A stretch of DNA of 64,000 bases from Pseudobdellovibrionaceae bacterium. Lineage in GTDB: Bacteria > Bdellovibrionota > Bdellovibrionia > Bdellovibrionales > UBA1609. Shown piece by piece: positions 9,039 to 17,343 of the stretch. A model generated the notes under the pieces. The model ran no database searches. It was not told the DNA's origin and was given only the letters and a program-made list of their open reading frames with translations. Position numbers and translations under genes: made by a program. The stretch lies in contig JACKAM010000001.1 of the NCBI GenBank assembly GCA_020635075.1, positions 1,426,001 through 1,490,000 on the forward strand. The letters run 5' to 3'. The number at the start of each line of letters is the position of its first letter. The first letter of the stretch is position 1.

Positions 9039-9526
9039 CCTTCAACAAAACACCCGCCGGGTTTGCAAATCACCGACTGCGGGGCGCCTCCTCGCAAATG
9101 AATTTCCCAGCCCTTATCACGGCAGTTGTTATCAATACAAGTCAGGCGAGCTGTGGTTCCGTTGACCTGACGTACTGTCCATCCATAGGTCAAACAATCG
9201 GATTCACCTTCCTGACCCTGGTGACAGGTGGCCCAAGCGAGCACGCGACCATTGAGATCCACGGCTTCCCAGCCCTCGACCCAACAGCCTCCACCGAGAC
9301 AACGGTTAAGATAGGTCTGACCACTAAAGCCGGTTTCGTACCAACCCTTGTTGCGGCAATCAAAATCAACACACTCGACGGATGCCCTGGCCAGACTCTT
9401 GGTGTCGCGCATTCGCCAGCCTTCGGTGAAGCAATCCTGAGCCACACAGCTCACATCAATTGACGCCTGTGCTGACCAGGCGGTGAGCAAAAATACCAGC
9501 CATGTCGTTATCCGCAAAACATTCAT
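9020..9526 (-). CDS. Small secreted protein with repeated Cys-x4-Cys-x3-Gly-Trp units
   Basis: Not recognised as a known family. The start at 9526 is chosen because GGGAGGGG lies a few bases before it and it begins a clean signal peptide (MNVLRITTWLVFLLTAWSAQA). A start at 9547 would only add seven polar residues. The mature protein of about 145 residues is built of about six units of roughly 25 residues. Most contain two cysteines and end in Gly-Trp, for example CFTEGW, CRNKGW and CRDKGW. Regular Cys pairs suggest disulfide-bonded small modules exposed in the periplasm or outside. It heads the tilS operon and overlaps tilS, an odd partner for a housekeeping gene. Confidence 0.75.
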   Translation of the reverse strand: MNVLRITTWLVFLLTAWSAQASIDVSCVAQDCFTEGWRMRDTKSLARASVECVDFDCRNKGWYETGFSGQTYLNRCLGGGCWVEGWEAVDLNGRVLAWATCHQGQEGESDCLTYGWTVRQVNGTTARLTCIDNNCRDKGWEIHLRGGAPQSVICKPGGCFVEGWRLYY

Positions 9527-9810
9527 GTGTCCCCTCCCTGAGTCCATCTTTTCCCCATCCTAACGTCCACCCACAGGGGCTTCCAGGGAAATCCCCGACT
9601 AGATCAATGCGTTATTGAGGGCTTTTGCGGGAAGAAAGACCCTGGCGCCTTCTGGTGTTCCCTCATTCATCACTTTAGGCAGCTGTCAGCAATTCTCGTC
9701 ACTACCCATCTGGGGACCACAAACAGGCTCCGCCGGGTCTGGTAAATACTTGATTTTACGGGTTAATATCTACTGTTCTTGGCCCTGGAATTGCTCTTCC
9801 CAATATTAGG

Positions 9811-10836
9811 ATGAAAAAGCCTCTTGCTCTTCTATTCCGACTTTTAATTATTTTGCCCCTTATGGTGGCCGGGCCGGCCTTTGCCTCAGAAAAGCAAGAA
9901 GCCGTGAACCAACTGATGTCCCTCAAGCAAGACAATCACAGAAAACTACGAGAAGTGGATACCCGAGTGCGAAGTCTCCTCAACACCCACAAGGAAATGG
10001 ACCTGGAAGAGGCCGCCACCAGCAGTAAAGCCAGCCGGGCCTTCAAGGCCTTTGAAGGCGAAATGGAAGTGCTCATGGCCCAACGCAAAGAGCGGATTCT
10101 GCGCCAAGACTTTCTCGATCGCTTGCTCTTCCAAATCGACAGCAAATATGGCGGGGGGGATTTGCGTGATTTCCTGCAGAATACCCTTCTCGAAATGTCT
10201 CTCACCGAGGCCACCTCCCCTGCAGGAGAATCCCCCTTGTGGCGATTTCTCACTTACCTGAGCTTGGCCATTAAGACTCTACCCGAGAGGAACGAAAATA
10301 TTCTGTCCTTTGTCGAAGGCTACATGGAGTTTTCGACCTTATCCCACCCGGTGCGACCAGACCAATTCGTGAGTCTTCGCCATTATACCAATGGGGCCAC
10401 CAGTCTGCCCGGGCGTCCTGTCGACAAGGCTGAGGTGGGTGATGCGGTTGAAGCAAAACTGCTGCGCCTGGAAAAACAAAAAGTCCTTGAGCAGGCGACA
10501 AAAAAGTTTGAGGAACGACAGCCCTTGTTGAAATCCCCGACTCTCAAGGCCGATGTCCCAGAGCCGGAAAAGGAAAATCCTGAACTCACTCCCCACCCAG
10601 AGGAACAACCGGATGTGGAAATGCGCTACCGGTTGAGCGAGGAGTTTCAACTCATGCCCCAGGCGGGAGAGAAGTCGCCTCCCTCCGAAGTGGGGAACTT
10701 ACCGCCAACTGGTCTGCCTGAAAAGTTCGCTCCTCAGGGCGCGGCTGATGAACTCAAGGTCGAATTGATCCCTAAAAAGGGGGTTGAGATTCCCAGCCAA
10801 AAGGAGCCCAAGGCTTCTGGCACAGGGCTGCGCTAG
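9811..10836 (+). CDS. Secreted protein of unknown function, charged and coiled-coil-rich
   Basis: Not recognised. A signal peptide (MKKPLALLFRLLIILPLMVAGPAFA) begins the 341-residue protein. Residues 25-110 are strongly helical and charged, consistent with a coiled coil. A middle segment (about 115-190) looks globular. The last 120 residues are rich in Pro, Glu and Lys and probably disordered. The start codon has only a weak AGG ribosome site right before it. The gene stands alone on the plus strand, divergent from the tilS operon, with 263 bp of upstream DNA in which I see no clear gene. Confidence 0.75.
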   Translation: MKKPLALLFRLLIILPLMVAGPAFASEKQEAVNQLMSLKQDNHRKLREVDTRVRSLLNTHKEMDLEEAATSSKASRAFKAFEGEMEVLMAQRKERILRQDFLDRLLFQIDSKYGGGDLRDFLQNTLLEMSLTEATSPAGESPLWRFLTYLSLAIKTLPERNENILSFVEGYMEFSTLSHPVRPDQFVSLRHYTNGATSLPGRPVDKAEVGDAVEAKLLRLEKQKVLEQATKKFEERQPLLKSPTLKADVPEPEKENPELTPHPEEQPDVEMRYRLSEEFQLMPQAGEKSPPSEVGNLPPTGLPEKFAPQGAADELKVELIPKKGVEIPSQKEPKASGTGLR

Positions 10837-10852
10837 CTCCAGCAATATTCAC

Positions 10853-11086
10853 TTAATAGGGTTGGCTGAAGGTCTGCCAAAAGGACTGAAGCATCGACAC
10901 AAAAAGAAACAGAGTCAGACAGGACCACGCGAGGATCTTGTAGGCTCTTTCCACCCGCCGGGCCCGGCGGGAAAACACCTGATGACCTCCAGGTAAAGCT
11001 ATGGCCATGGAAATGGACTTCATCAAAAATCGTGCGGAAACGCAGAAGAGAACCACTGAAAAGAGACAAAGCAATCCATTAACCAT
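10853..11086 (-). CDS. Putative small two-helix membrane protein
   Basis: A 77-residue reading frame with two hydrophobic stretches (about residues 3-30 and 49-70) separated by a strongly basic loop containing RRARRVER. That is the pattern of a real inner-membrane hairpin protein rather than a chance frame. No family is recognised and the ribosome site is weak. A perfect 18-bp GC palindrome at 10954-10971 lies inside it and encodes part of the basic loop. It lies convergent to the gene ending at 10836. Positions 11087-11264 upstream hold no other gene that I can support. Confidence 0.5.
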   Translation of the reverse strand: MVNGLLCLFSVVLFCVSARFLMKSISMAIALPGGHQVFSRRARRVERAYKILAWSCLTLFLFVSMLQSFWQTFSQPY

Positions 11087-11264
11087 GTCTCATAAATCGA
11101 CATCCCAGCCCATCGCCTTGAGTCCAGTTCTCCTCAGGGCCACTCTACACACCGCAGGCTAAGTGATTGCCGCATTGACCCAGACGCCTGGCCCACGTAA
11201 AACTTGTTGAAGAGCAAACATCACTTCTGACTGTAACTTCTTAGTACGCGAGGCGTAGTTCCTG

Positions 11265-11831
11265 ATGGACAAGTCCCATCCAGCCCAAACCAAGGACGAG
11301 GACAGCTGGGGTCAGTTGATGGCTCAGGCTCAGGCTGGAAGCAGTCAGCACTTCGTGCAGCTGCTTCAGGAAGTTTCAGAATTCATTCGTCCTTTCTTGG
11401 TGAAGCGGATGGGAGGTATGGACCAGGCAGAGGATGTTCTTCAGGAAGTCCTCCTCACCCTTCACCGGGCCCGCCATACCTATGATCCGGATCGCCCCTT
11501 CAAACCCTGGCTGTACGCCGTTGCTAACAGCCGGGTCATGGAGTTTTGGCGAAAACACAAGCGACGGGAGGAATACGAAAGCCCTCTCATCGACGAACAA
11601 GCGGAGATGCTGGTGGCTGAAGAAGAAATCTCCCGTTTTGAGGTGGACACACTCAAGAAGGCCCTAGGGGGTCTTTCTGATTCTCAACAGGAGATTATTC
11701 GACTTTTGAAAATTGAAGGCCATAGTGTTAAAGAGGTGGCGGAGATGCTCTCCATGTCCGAGGCAGCGGTAAAAGTTGCAGCCCATCGAGGCTACAAAAA
11801 GATATTTGAGGCATTCCATCATGGCAGATAA
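11265..11831 (+). CDS. ECF-type RNA polymerase sigma factor
   Basis: A 188-residue two-domain sigma factor. Sigma-2 (about residues 30-95) has the AEDVLQEVLLTLHRA segment and the PFKPWLYAVANSRVMEFWRK core. Sigma-4 (about 130-180) has the helix-turn-helix in GHSVKEVAEMLSMSEAAVKVAAHRG. There is no region 1 or 3, as expected for the ECF class. The stop overlaps the start of the next gene by 11 bp, and that gene encodes an NrsF-like membrane anti-sigma factor, which fits the usual cognate pair. The segment tgtaac...cgta just upstream resembles an ECF promoter but lies too near the ATG to be sure. Confidence 0.92.
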   Translation: MDKSHPAQTKDEDSWGQLMAQAQAGSSQHFVQLLQEVSEFIRPFLVKRMGGMDQAEDVLQEVLLTLHRARHTYDPDRPFKPWLYAVANSRVMEFWRKHKRREEYESPLIDEQAEMLVAEEEISRFEVDTLKKALGGLSDSQQEIIRLLKIEGHSVKEVAEMLSMSEAAVKVAAHRGYKKIFEAFHHGR

Positions 11832-12474
11832 AATCTCCACCAATGACCTTATCAACCAGCTGAGCTTGGATCTCACGGAGGTGACTCCACCCAAACCTAT
11901 TTGGTGGACGGTGGGACAGTGGCTGATCCTTTGCCTGTTTGTCGCCATCGTCGCCAACACTCTGATGGGCTACGACCCACAAGTGTGGCAGGCACTGATG
12001 AGCCCCCTGTTCCTGCTCAAACAACTCGTCCTTCTTGCCGCCTCCGCCATATCGGTTTATGGAGCCATCAGTATTTCTCTTCCTGGCCAGGAGAAGTCTT
12101 GGCCCCGTGCCTGGGCGGTAGGCCTTTCGGTTTTTTGGCTTGTGTTTCTCTTGTTTTTTCTCGGACGCGACATTGCCGAGAGAGGGACTGACAGCCTTTT
12201 CTTTCACTGGGGAATGTTCTGCGTGAAATGGATCCTCATCACGGCCCTTCCTCTTGGGGTTTTCTTAATCTTGCGGGTACGAGCCGGCTACCCCCTGCAT
12301 CGTGGTTGGGCTGGATTTCTCACTTTGACGGCGGCAGGAACCTTTTCCGGCTTTGCTCTTCAATTTCATTGTTTTGGCGACCCCTTCCACTCCCTCCTGT
12401 GGCACCTGGTTCCCGTCTATCTCATTGGTGGGAGCGGAATACTGGTTGGGCAATTTCTCCTGCGTTCCAAGTAA
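11821..12474 (+). CDS. NrsF-like (DUF1109) membrane anti-sigma factor
   Basis: A 217-residue inner-membrane protein with about six hydrophobic segments after a 30-residue cytoplasmic start (MADKISTNDLINQLSLDL). This matches DUF1109/NrsF proteins, which hold a cognate ECF sigma factor at the membrane. In Caulobacter the NrsF homologue responds to heavy metals through cysteines. Here candidate cysteines lie in the membrane parts (LCLFV, FCVKW, FHCFGD). The ATG at 11821 is preferred over a start at 11776 because it overlaps the sigma gene stop and gives the usual N-terminus. The inducing signal cannot be read from the sequence. Confidence 0.82.
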   Translation: MADKISTNDLINQLSLDLTEVTPPKPIWWTVGQWLILCLFVAIVANTLMGYDPQVWQALMSPLFLLKQLVLLAASAISVYGAISISLPGQEKSWPRAWAVGLSVFWLVFLLFFLGRDIAERGTDSLFFHWGMFCVKWILITALPLGVFLILRVRAGYPLHRGWAGFLTLTAAGTFSGFALQFHCFGDPFHSLLWHLVPVYLIGGSGILVGQFLLRSK

Positions 12475-12478
12475 ACAA

Positions 12479-14581
12479 CTAACGCCGTAAATTGCGACAA
12501 GTCCGATCAAGTGCGGAATTGGCACTCTTCAATGGACAGTTTTGATCGCTAGGGGCGGGATCTCCATTCGACAAAGGATTACCATTGACCCACAGACCAG
12601 TGAGATTTTTCAGCCCTGCCAAAGGTGAATAGTTCTCAATGAGGTTAAAGGTCAGAACCATTCGTTGAAGCCCAATAAAGCCATGGGAAGCCTGGCGAAA
12701 GACCTCTAGCGTCTCAACCCCATTACCACTAGCTTCCAAACGCTTGAGATCTTTCATCCCTGCACACAGGCCAAGGTCCTTGATTCCCGTTTTGTTCATC
12801 GACAACAGGGTCAGACCGGTCAGATTGCGCAAAAGTTCCTGCCCGGATTCTATCCTATTGTCGCTCACCCGCAGTTCGCGCAAGTACGCACCCTTGAACC
12901 CCTGGAGAAACTCAAGACCGTCCAAACGGTTCGCAGATACATCTAATTGAACCAATCTCTCCAAGTTCTTAAGAAGAGGCATCTGGCGAATGCCATTGGT
13001 CGCTAGATTCAAAATCATGAGATTCTTCAACTCTTCGATTCCACTCACATGTTCCAGTTGATTGCCCGAAGCATGAAGGGTCTGCAGGCTTCTTAGCTGG
13101 AGAGCTGGTCCAAGTTCCGACAGAGAATTGCCTCTGACGTCCAGCTCTGTCAGCTTGCTGAAGCCGCCCAAAAAACTGAGGTTCTTAAGCCCAGAATTAC
13201 TGATTGTTAAGGACTCAAGACTCCCAGAAAGCCCTCTTAGCGCCTCGTGCCGGCGCAAGATTGACGAGTTGATCTTAAGCTTCTTGATTTCAGGAGCAAG
13301 GGCCAAATCATCTAGGCCCAACTCGTCCAAGTCTTTGCGCCCGCTCAACTCAAGTGAATGCAGGCGCGGCAAGGTCGTCAATGGCAACAGGGAATCCAAT
13401 GTGGCGTTCTCATCGAATTCAAGATGTGTTACTTCGCTCAAAAGTTCTTCCACTCGCCCACAGTTAAGAAATAAGTCCCGCTCTGATTCATCGGACCCCT
13501 TGCGCTTACTTGCCTCCAACACCAGAGTGCGCGCGGTCAGCCAGCCCTTTTCATCCAAAGCCGTATTGGCGCACCAATCAACAAACGACTTCTTCTGCCC
13601 GTAACCAATGTGCCGTTTCTTCTGTGACCTCGTATTCCAAGAGCTGCGAGGAAGTTGGGTGCCAAAGGTGGCCTCGATCCAATCCACATAGTGGCCGGCA
13701 AACCCATAAAGGATTTGTCCACTGTCACACTTGGCCTTCAGGGGAAACATAGGGTCCTGGGTTTGCTGCAGAGCCTTTGGCGTTAATGCCAGGTCAAACC
13801 CGTTGGTCACCCCGCCAATCAGCCACTGGGTTTCTCCTCCAGGAACCTGACCGTAAGGAAAATAGGCGGGCCCACCAGAATCGCCGTGACAGGCCCCCTG
13901 CCCGGGTTTGGCCTGAAGGAGCAAAAGATTCTGAAAAAAGGTAGAAAACAAATACTCTCGGTATTCAACGTCAATCGTGTAGAGCTGCCCGGCAATCACC
14001 TCAAAGTCGGAAGCGACTCGATTACCGAAACCGGCCAGAGTCAGCTGCTGATGAGGCTTCATCTGGTCCGAATCGCGCAGAATTTCAAGGGGTCGATAAT
14101 GAGGCAGGGTCGGGTCTTGTCCATCTCGATTGGGGATTCCCCCCTTGAACTGAACAACCGCAATGTCCATATTCGGGAAATAGTTGGCCCAATCTGGAGT
14201 CCCATAGACTTCCACGCGAATAATTTCTCGCAGCCTTGTTGGGATGAGCATATCCGTATCGGGACCAAAGTAGACTCTGAGTTCCTGGATGGACTTACCC
14301 GCCATACAGTGTTTGGCCGTCAGAATGAGGTCTTCACCAATAATAGAGCCTGTACAAAAAGTACGATGGTGATTACCGGTAACGGCGACAAAGGCCACGG
14401 TATTGAATTGGCCGGGATGGTTTTTTCCCTCGGACCCTTGGGGAACAGGCACTCCACCGACGATAGCCTGAGCCATTTCAGACAAGAACAAGGCGACGAT
14501 CATCAAAGCCACCATGATCAGCTCTGACAACAGCAATCGTCTTGCTTCATTTTCCGAATAGACTCCGCGCTTGCCCTTCAC
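12479..14581 (-). CDS. Secreted trypsin-like serine protease fused to leucine-rich repeats
   Basis: A signal-anchor segment is followed by a mature protease start (IVGG) and an S1 domain. The His site is LILTAKHC (His about residue 91, Lys in place of the usual Ala). The Asp lies in NMDIAVVQF (about 139) and the Ser in CHGDSGGP (about 235). From about residue 390 to 680 there are around ten leucine-rich repeats with L-x-x-L-x-L spacing and N or S at the turn, probably a binding surface. The GTG at 14581 is chosen because AGGGG lies about 7 nt before it; a longer frame starts at 14617. The IVGG mature start suggests zymogen activation. Role inferred: targeted extracellular or prey-protein cleavage. 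Confidence 0.9.
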   Translation of the reverse strand: MKGKRGVYSENEARRLLLSELIMVALMIVALFLSEMAQAIVGGVPVPQGSEGKNHPGQFNTVAFVAVTGNHHRTFCTGSIIGEDLILTAKHCMAGKSIQELRVYFGPDTDMLIPTRLREIIRVEVYGTPDWANYFPNMDIAVVQFKGGIPNRDGQDPTLPHYRPLEILRDSDQMKPHQQLTLAGFGNRVASDFEVIAGQLYTIDVEYREYLFSTFFQNLLLLQAKPGQGACHGDSGGPAYFPYGQVPGGETQWLIGGVTNGFDLALTPKALQQTQDPMFPLKAKCDSGQILYGFAGHYVDWIEATFGTQLPRSSWNTRSQKKRHIGYGQKKSFVDWCANTALDEKGWLTARTLVLEASKRKGSDESERDLFLNCGRVEELLSEVTHLEFDENATLDSLLPLTTLPRLHSLELSGRKDLDELGLDDLALAPEIKKLKINSSILRRHEALRGLSGSLESLTISNSGLKNLSFLGGFSKLTELDVRGNSLSELGPALQLRSLQTLHASGNQLEHVSGIEELKNLMILNLATNGIRQMPLLKNLERLVQLDVSANRLDGLEFLQGFKGAYLRELRVSDNRIESGQELLRNLTGLTLLSMNKTGIKDLGLCAGMKDLKRLEASGNGVETLEVFRQASHGFIGLQRMVLTFNLIENYSPLAGLKNLTGLWVNGNPLSNGDPAPSDQNCPLKSANSALDRTCRNLRR

Positions 14582-14948
14582 CAAAATTCCCCTTTGTCGC
14601 CAGTCCCTTGCACCCAACTGAGCTAAAATAACTGAATGCTCTAAGATCTTTTGAGAAGGCCCATCTAAATCAATTTTTTATGGCTGGAGCAAAGCCAGAA
14701 TGTCGCTTTTTGTCCCCACCAAATCTGTAGGCCCGTCAATTCCACTACTTAGAAGCTTCCTCCCGGAGAATCGGCAAGGAATATTTACCTGGCTCAACGA
14801 GACCGATAATTCGCAGCATAAGGTCCGCTTATGGAGCAACACTTTTTTGAGCTGGTTCCATGAAAGCTTTACTCCCCCGAGTACTTGGTTCTGTCCTTTG
14901 CGGAAAGGCCCCGATACAACCGCCTTAATCAACCATGGGAGAAGTTAA
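14582..14948. other. Gene-poor stretch before the 14949 gene
   Basis: About 370 bp between divergent genes. Overlapping open frames exist on both strands (14700-14948 plus, 14678-14932 minus), but neither has a convincing ribosome site, a signal peptide or a recognisable domain. The plus frame ends right before the ATG at 14949, which has its own good ribosome site (GGGAGAAG). I treat this as a promoter-containing intergenic region. Confidence 0.5.
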
Positions 14949-15620
14949 ATGCGTCGATTAATGCGAATCGTGACTCTGATCGGGCTTGTAATAATGGGCC
15001 CCGGCCTGGCATCTGGAGCAGAACAGACTCCGCCGCTAAAGCCATCGGAGAAGATGGGCCAGATTCTGAAGTCTATGGCTGAACTTCGGCAGCGCCATGT
15101 GGATATGTTTGGTGTGCGCCCCTCCCACACCTGGCCCCTTTCCCAGAGGTTGATGACCAAAAGGCAGAATTGCTCAGGCCCTTCTGGGGAACAACTTCAG
15201 GAGGCCATCAAATCAGGCCTGGTGGATAGAAAGATCGAAAACAAGGACTTTCAGGATGGCTGTTCCCGGGACGACAACCCGGTGGCCGACGAACGCTCCT
15301 TTAATTGCTTTCAAATCGGCAAATGGCAAGCAGGGGCTTTACCCATCGCCAAGCAGATTCTCGACAGCCTCCCCTCCTTGTCATTTAAGGTAGTTCTTGT
15401 CTACAAGGACACCCCTAAGGAGTTGGGCGATATCCTCATTGATTACTTTAACTTTGATCTCCCAGCCTACTGTTCTGAATTGGCAGGCCAGTATGCTTCC
15501 GGAGAGGCGCGAAGCTTTAATGAATTCCTAGAAGATCGTCGGGCATTTGGCAGGGTTCTGGGTGCGGCTGTTGATCATCTTGAGTCCGCCAAGAAACAGG
15601 CTGAAGACCAAGGCATTTGA
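14949..15620 (+). CDS. Secreted protein of unknown function
   Basis: Not recognised. GGGAGAAGTTAA precedes the ATG and gives a strong ribosome site. A signal peptide (about residues 1-24, ending ASG-A) is followed by about 200 residues with four cysteines (NCSG, DGCSR, FNCFQ, AYCSE) that could form two disulfides. The sequence is mixed alpha with no visible catalytic motif. A stem-loop followed by a T-run (15664-15697) closes the unit. It is probably periplasmic. Confidence 0.75.
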   Translation: MRRLMRIVTLIGLVIMGPGLASGAEQTPPLKPSEKMGQILKSMAELRQRHVDMFGVRPSHTWPLSQRLMTKRQNCSGPSGEQLQEAIKSGLVDRKIENKDFQDGCSRDDNPVADERSFNCFQIGKWQAGALPIAKQILDSLPSLSFKVVLVYKDTPKELGDILIDYFNFDLPAYCSELAGQYASGEARSFNEFLEDRRAFGRVLGAAVDHLESAKKQAEDQGI

Positions 15621-15663
15621 TTATTTGATTGTCACTGGAAGGGTGGTGGGGACCACTTGGGGC

Positions 15664-15697
15664 GCCGTCGGAGGAGGCTATTCTTCGACGGCTTTTT
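15664..15697 (+). terminator. Intrinsic terminator after the 14949-15620 gene
   Basis: GCCGTCG (15664-15670) pairs perfectly with CGACGGC (15686-15692) around a 15-nt loop, followed directly by TTTTT, then CTTTTTT. The stem overlaps the last codons of the convergent gene ending at 15678. Confidence 0.8.
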
Positions 15698-16094
15698 CTT
15701 TTTTGATGACTTCGACTTCCGCACTGATGCGGAACTTGTGTTCCTCCACAAATCGCGAGGCCTCGTCGACGAAATCAATTTTACTGATAATCCGTACAAC
15801 CTCGTTGCCAACCCTGTCCAAAAGCTCTTCCTTGCTCTTTGAGGCGCTTTGGAGAAGTAGGTTCATCACATCTTTCGGGAGTCTCACTTCCGCCAAATAA
15901 CTGCGAATACTCTCCTCCGTCATAAAGGCAGCGCCAATTCCGGCAGAGATCACCTTTTTAATGGCATCAGATACGCCTTTGCTGCGAGGGTCCCCTTCGC
16001 CCTCAGGGGAAGAGAAATCTGCGACAAACTCCTCATCCCCACTGGAAGATTGATCCGCCTCGGCCGTTTTTCCATTTTTAGTCTTATTTGCCAT
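15678..16094 (-). CDS. Small acidic helical protein, phasin-like, unknown function
   Basis: The 138-residue protein has a disordered, acidic N-terminal third (rich in Asp, Ser and Lys) and then about 95 residues predicted to be continuous amphipathic helix, with regular hydrophobic spacing. It resembles phasin- or PhaI-type granule-associated proteins in overall form, but I see no signature that proves it. The start overlaps the end of the START-domain gene by 11 bp, so the two are probably co-translated. A role in membrane or lipid association is only an inference. Confidence 0.7.
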   Translation of the reverse strand: MANKTKNGKTAEADQSSSGDEEFVADFSSPEGEGDPRSKGVSDAIKKVISAGIGAAFMTEESIRSYLAEVRLPKDVMNLLLQSASKSKEELLDRVGNEVVRIISKIDFVDEASRFVEEHKFRISAEVEVIKKEKAVEE

Positions 16095-16518
16095 ACAACT
16101 CTTTAACCCTCTTATGGTAGGAGGCCATCATATTGGGCAGATTGACATTGACTAAGGCCTTGGCGATTGGGCCCGGAACAAACATTTTGAACTTGGCATC
16201 AACACCGTAGGTGGCTCGAACCCGCCCCTCGGACTCTTCGGCAAGGCGCCAATAGCCGTTGGAAATTTTAAACAGGTCACCTGACTCGAATTCCCACTCA
16301 ATGCCCTTTCCTGGCTTTTCTGTAATCCACAATCGATAGGCGAAGTTCTTGATGAGAAATATCTGAAACTCAACAAGCTTTCTCCCACCCTCTTCCTTCA
16401 CCACCAGGCACTTGGTGACTTCGGAAAGAAACTTGGGGTAATTGGGATAGTCCGACACGATTGAGTAGAGCTCTGTCGGCGAACAATTGAAGACTTCTGT
16501 TGTTTCTGCTCCTGCCAT
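16084..16518 (-). CDS. RatA/COQ10-type START-domain protein (SRPBCC superfamily)
   Basis: A 144-residue single-domain protein with the family N-terminus EVFNCSPTELYSIVSDYPNYPKFLSEV and a later WEFESGDLFKISNGYWRL strand pair. It matches the ubiquinone-binding COQ10 / RatA group in length and layout. Eukaryotic COQ10 carries coenzyme Q; E. coli RatA has been described as a ribosome association toxin. The lipid-binding role is the safer guess here. The gene overlaps the phasin-like gene after it. The ribosome site GAGGTC precedes the ATG. Confidence 0.85.
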   Translation of the reverse strand: MAGAETTEVFNCSPTELYSIVSDYPNYPKFLSEVTKCLVVKEEGGRKLVEFQIFLIKNFAYRLWITEKPGKGIEWEFESGDLFKISNGYWRLAEESEGRVRATYGVDAKFKMFVPGPIAKALVNVNLPNMMASYHKRVKELYGK

Positions 16519-16601
16519 GACCTCACCTTTGTTTGCCTAAAATCTTAGCTACATTTGCTCATCTTGACAAGCTATGGAATTCCCAAAGGGGGCTCACGCC
16601 C

Positions 16602-17069
16602 TCACTTCAAACAACCTGGAAGTTCAGTTAGAATTTCTTTCACCAACAGACTGAGTTCCTCAGAATTGCGGCGCACGGCCTGAACACTGGCCGCCACATT
16701 GTCCCCCGTGTTGCGAATGGGATCAAAGGAACCCTTTTCGATGAATACATTATGCCCTTCCAGTGGCGACAGTTCACCGTGCCACACTCTCATCACCTGG
16801 GCCAACTCAGCCAAATATCCAGCAATATTGTCCTCATTCTGCCGAGCCAAATCATTGTAGGATTCAATGCGGACTTTGAGTGTTTCACAACCAGAAGGCG
16901 TGGGGTTGGCAGTCGCATTGATGATCGAAATGGAGTCCATGCCTTTAGACTTTTCAGGGGTGGCAGCGCGGGATTTCAGAGCCAGACCCAAAAAACCCAA
17001 CAGCAACGCCAGCCCGACCGCACCTCTCAACACATTTATCACCGCAAACCTCCTCTTAGGTACACCCAT
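16602..17069 (-). CDS. Membrane-anchored or secreted protein of unknown function
   Basis: Not recognised. The 155-residue frame begins with a basic stretch (MGVPKRRFAVINVLRG) and a hydrophobic segment (about residues 15-33), a signal peptide or single anchor. The remaining part, about 120 residues, is helical and contains two Cys (SGCETLK and LPGCLK near the end) that could pair. An AGGAGG lies just before the ATG. Probably periplasmic. Confidence 0.7.
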   Translation of the reverse strand: MGVPKRRFAVINVLRGAVGLALLLGFLGLALKSRAATPEKSKGMDSISIINATANPTPSGCETLKVRIESYNDLARQNEDNIAGYLAELAQVMRVWHGELSPLEGHNVFIEKGSFDPIRNTGDNVAASVQAVRRNSEELSLLVKEILTELPGCLK

Positions 17070-17108
17070 TCACGATATGAAGGCCTGTATCAAGGGTCAA
17101 CAAAGGCT

Positions 17109-17133
17109 GCCCTAGGTCCAGGTGACCTAGGGC
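17109..17133. promoter_or_regulatory. Perfect 10-bp stem-loop in a divergent intergenic region
   Basis: GCCCTAGGTC (17109-17118) and GACCTAGGGC (17124-17133) form a perfect inverted repeat with a 5-nt loop. It lies about 40 bp upstream of the minus-strand 16602-17069 gene and about 210 bp before the VWA lipoprotein gene. There is no T-run on either side, so an operator or leader structure is as likely as a terminator. Confidence 0.5.
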
Positions 17134-17273
17134 GGCTCCATGTCTCATAAATAAACACCCCCCTCTTTTTGTCTGTCCCAAGGCATATTTGTAACTAATT
17201 GTTTTTACTTACCTATTTTGTGTGGCATCAAAGAATATCGTGGGCCCCGGCTTGCATTGACTAGCTCCTGAGC

Positions 17274-17308
17274 ACCGGCAGGTGAATTTTTACCTATGCC
17301 TTGCCGGT
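17274..17308 (+). promoter_or_regulatory. Leader stem-loop upstream of the VWA lipoprotein gene
   Basis: ACCGGCA (17274-17280) pairs with TGCCGGT (17302-17308), and inside it AGGT pairs with ACCT, making a nested hairpin. It ends about 20 bp before the AAGGAG ribosome site of the 17344 gene. It could affect translation or RNA stability. It does not match a riboswitch that I know. Confidence 0.35.
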
Positions 17309-17343
17309 AGACATTAAGCGATGGACCAATAAGGAGTCGGCCT

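Noticed and set aside
9779..9794. TTGGCCC-TGGAA-TTGC, a GG-N10-GC sigma54-like promoter
   Set aside because: The expected transcript start would be only about 5 nt before the ATG at 9811 and leave no ribosome site; no activator gene is nearby.
11230..11255. ECF-like promoter tgtaac...cgta before the sigma gene
   Set aside because: It lies within about 10 nt of the ATG; this leaves no room for a normal leader, so it was kept only as a remark.
14678..14948. Short frames on both strands before the 14949 gene
   Set aside because: No ribosome site, domain or signal; composition does not favour either.
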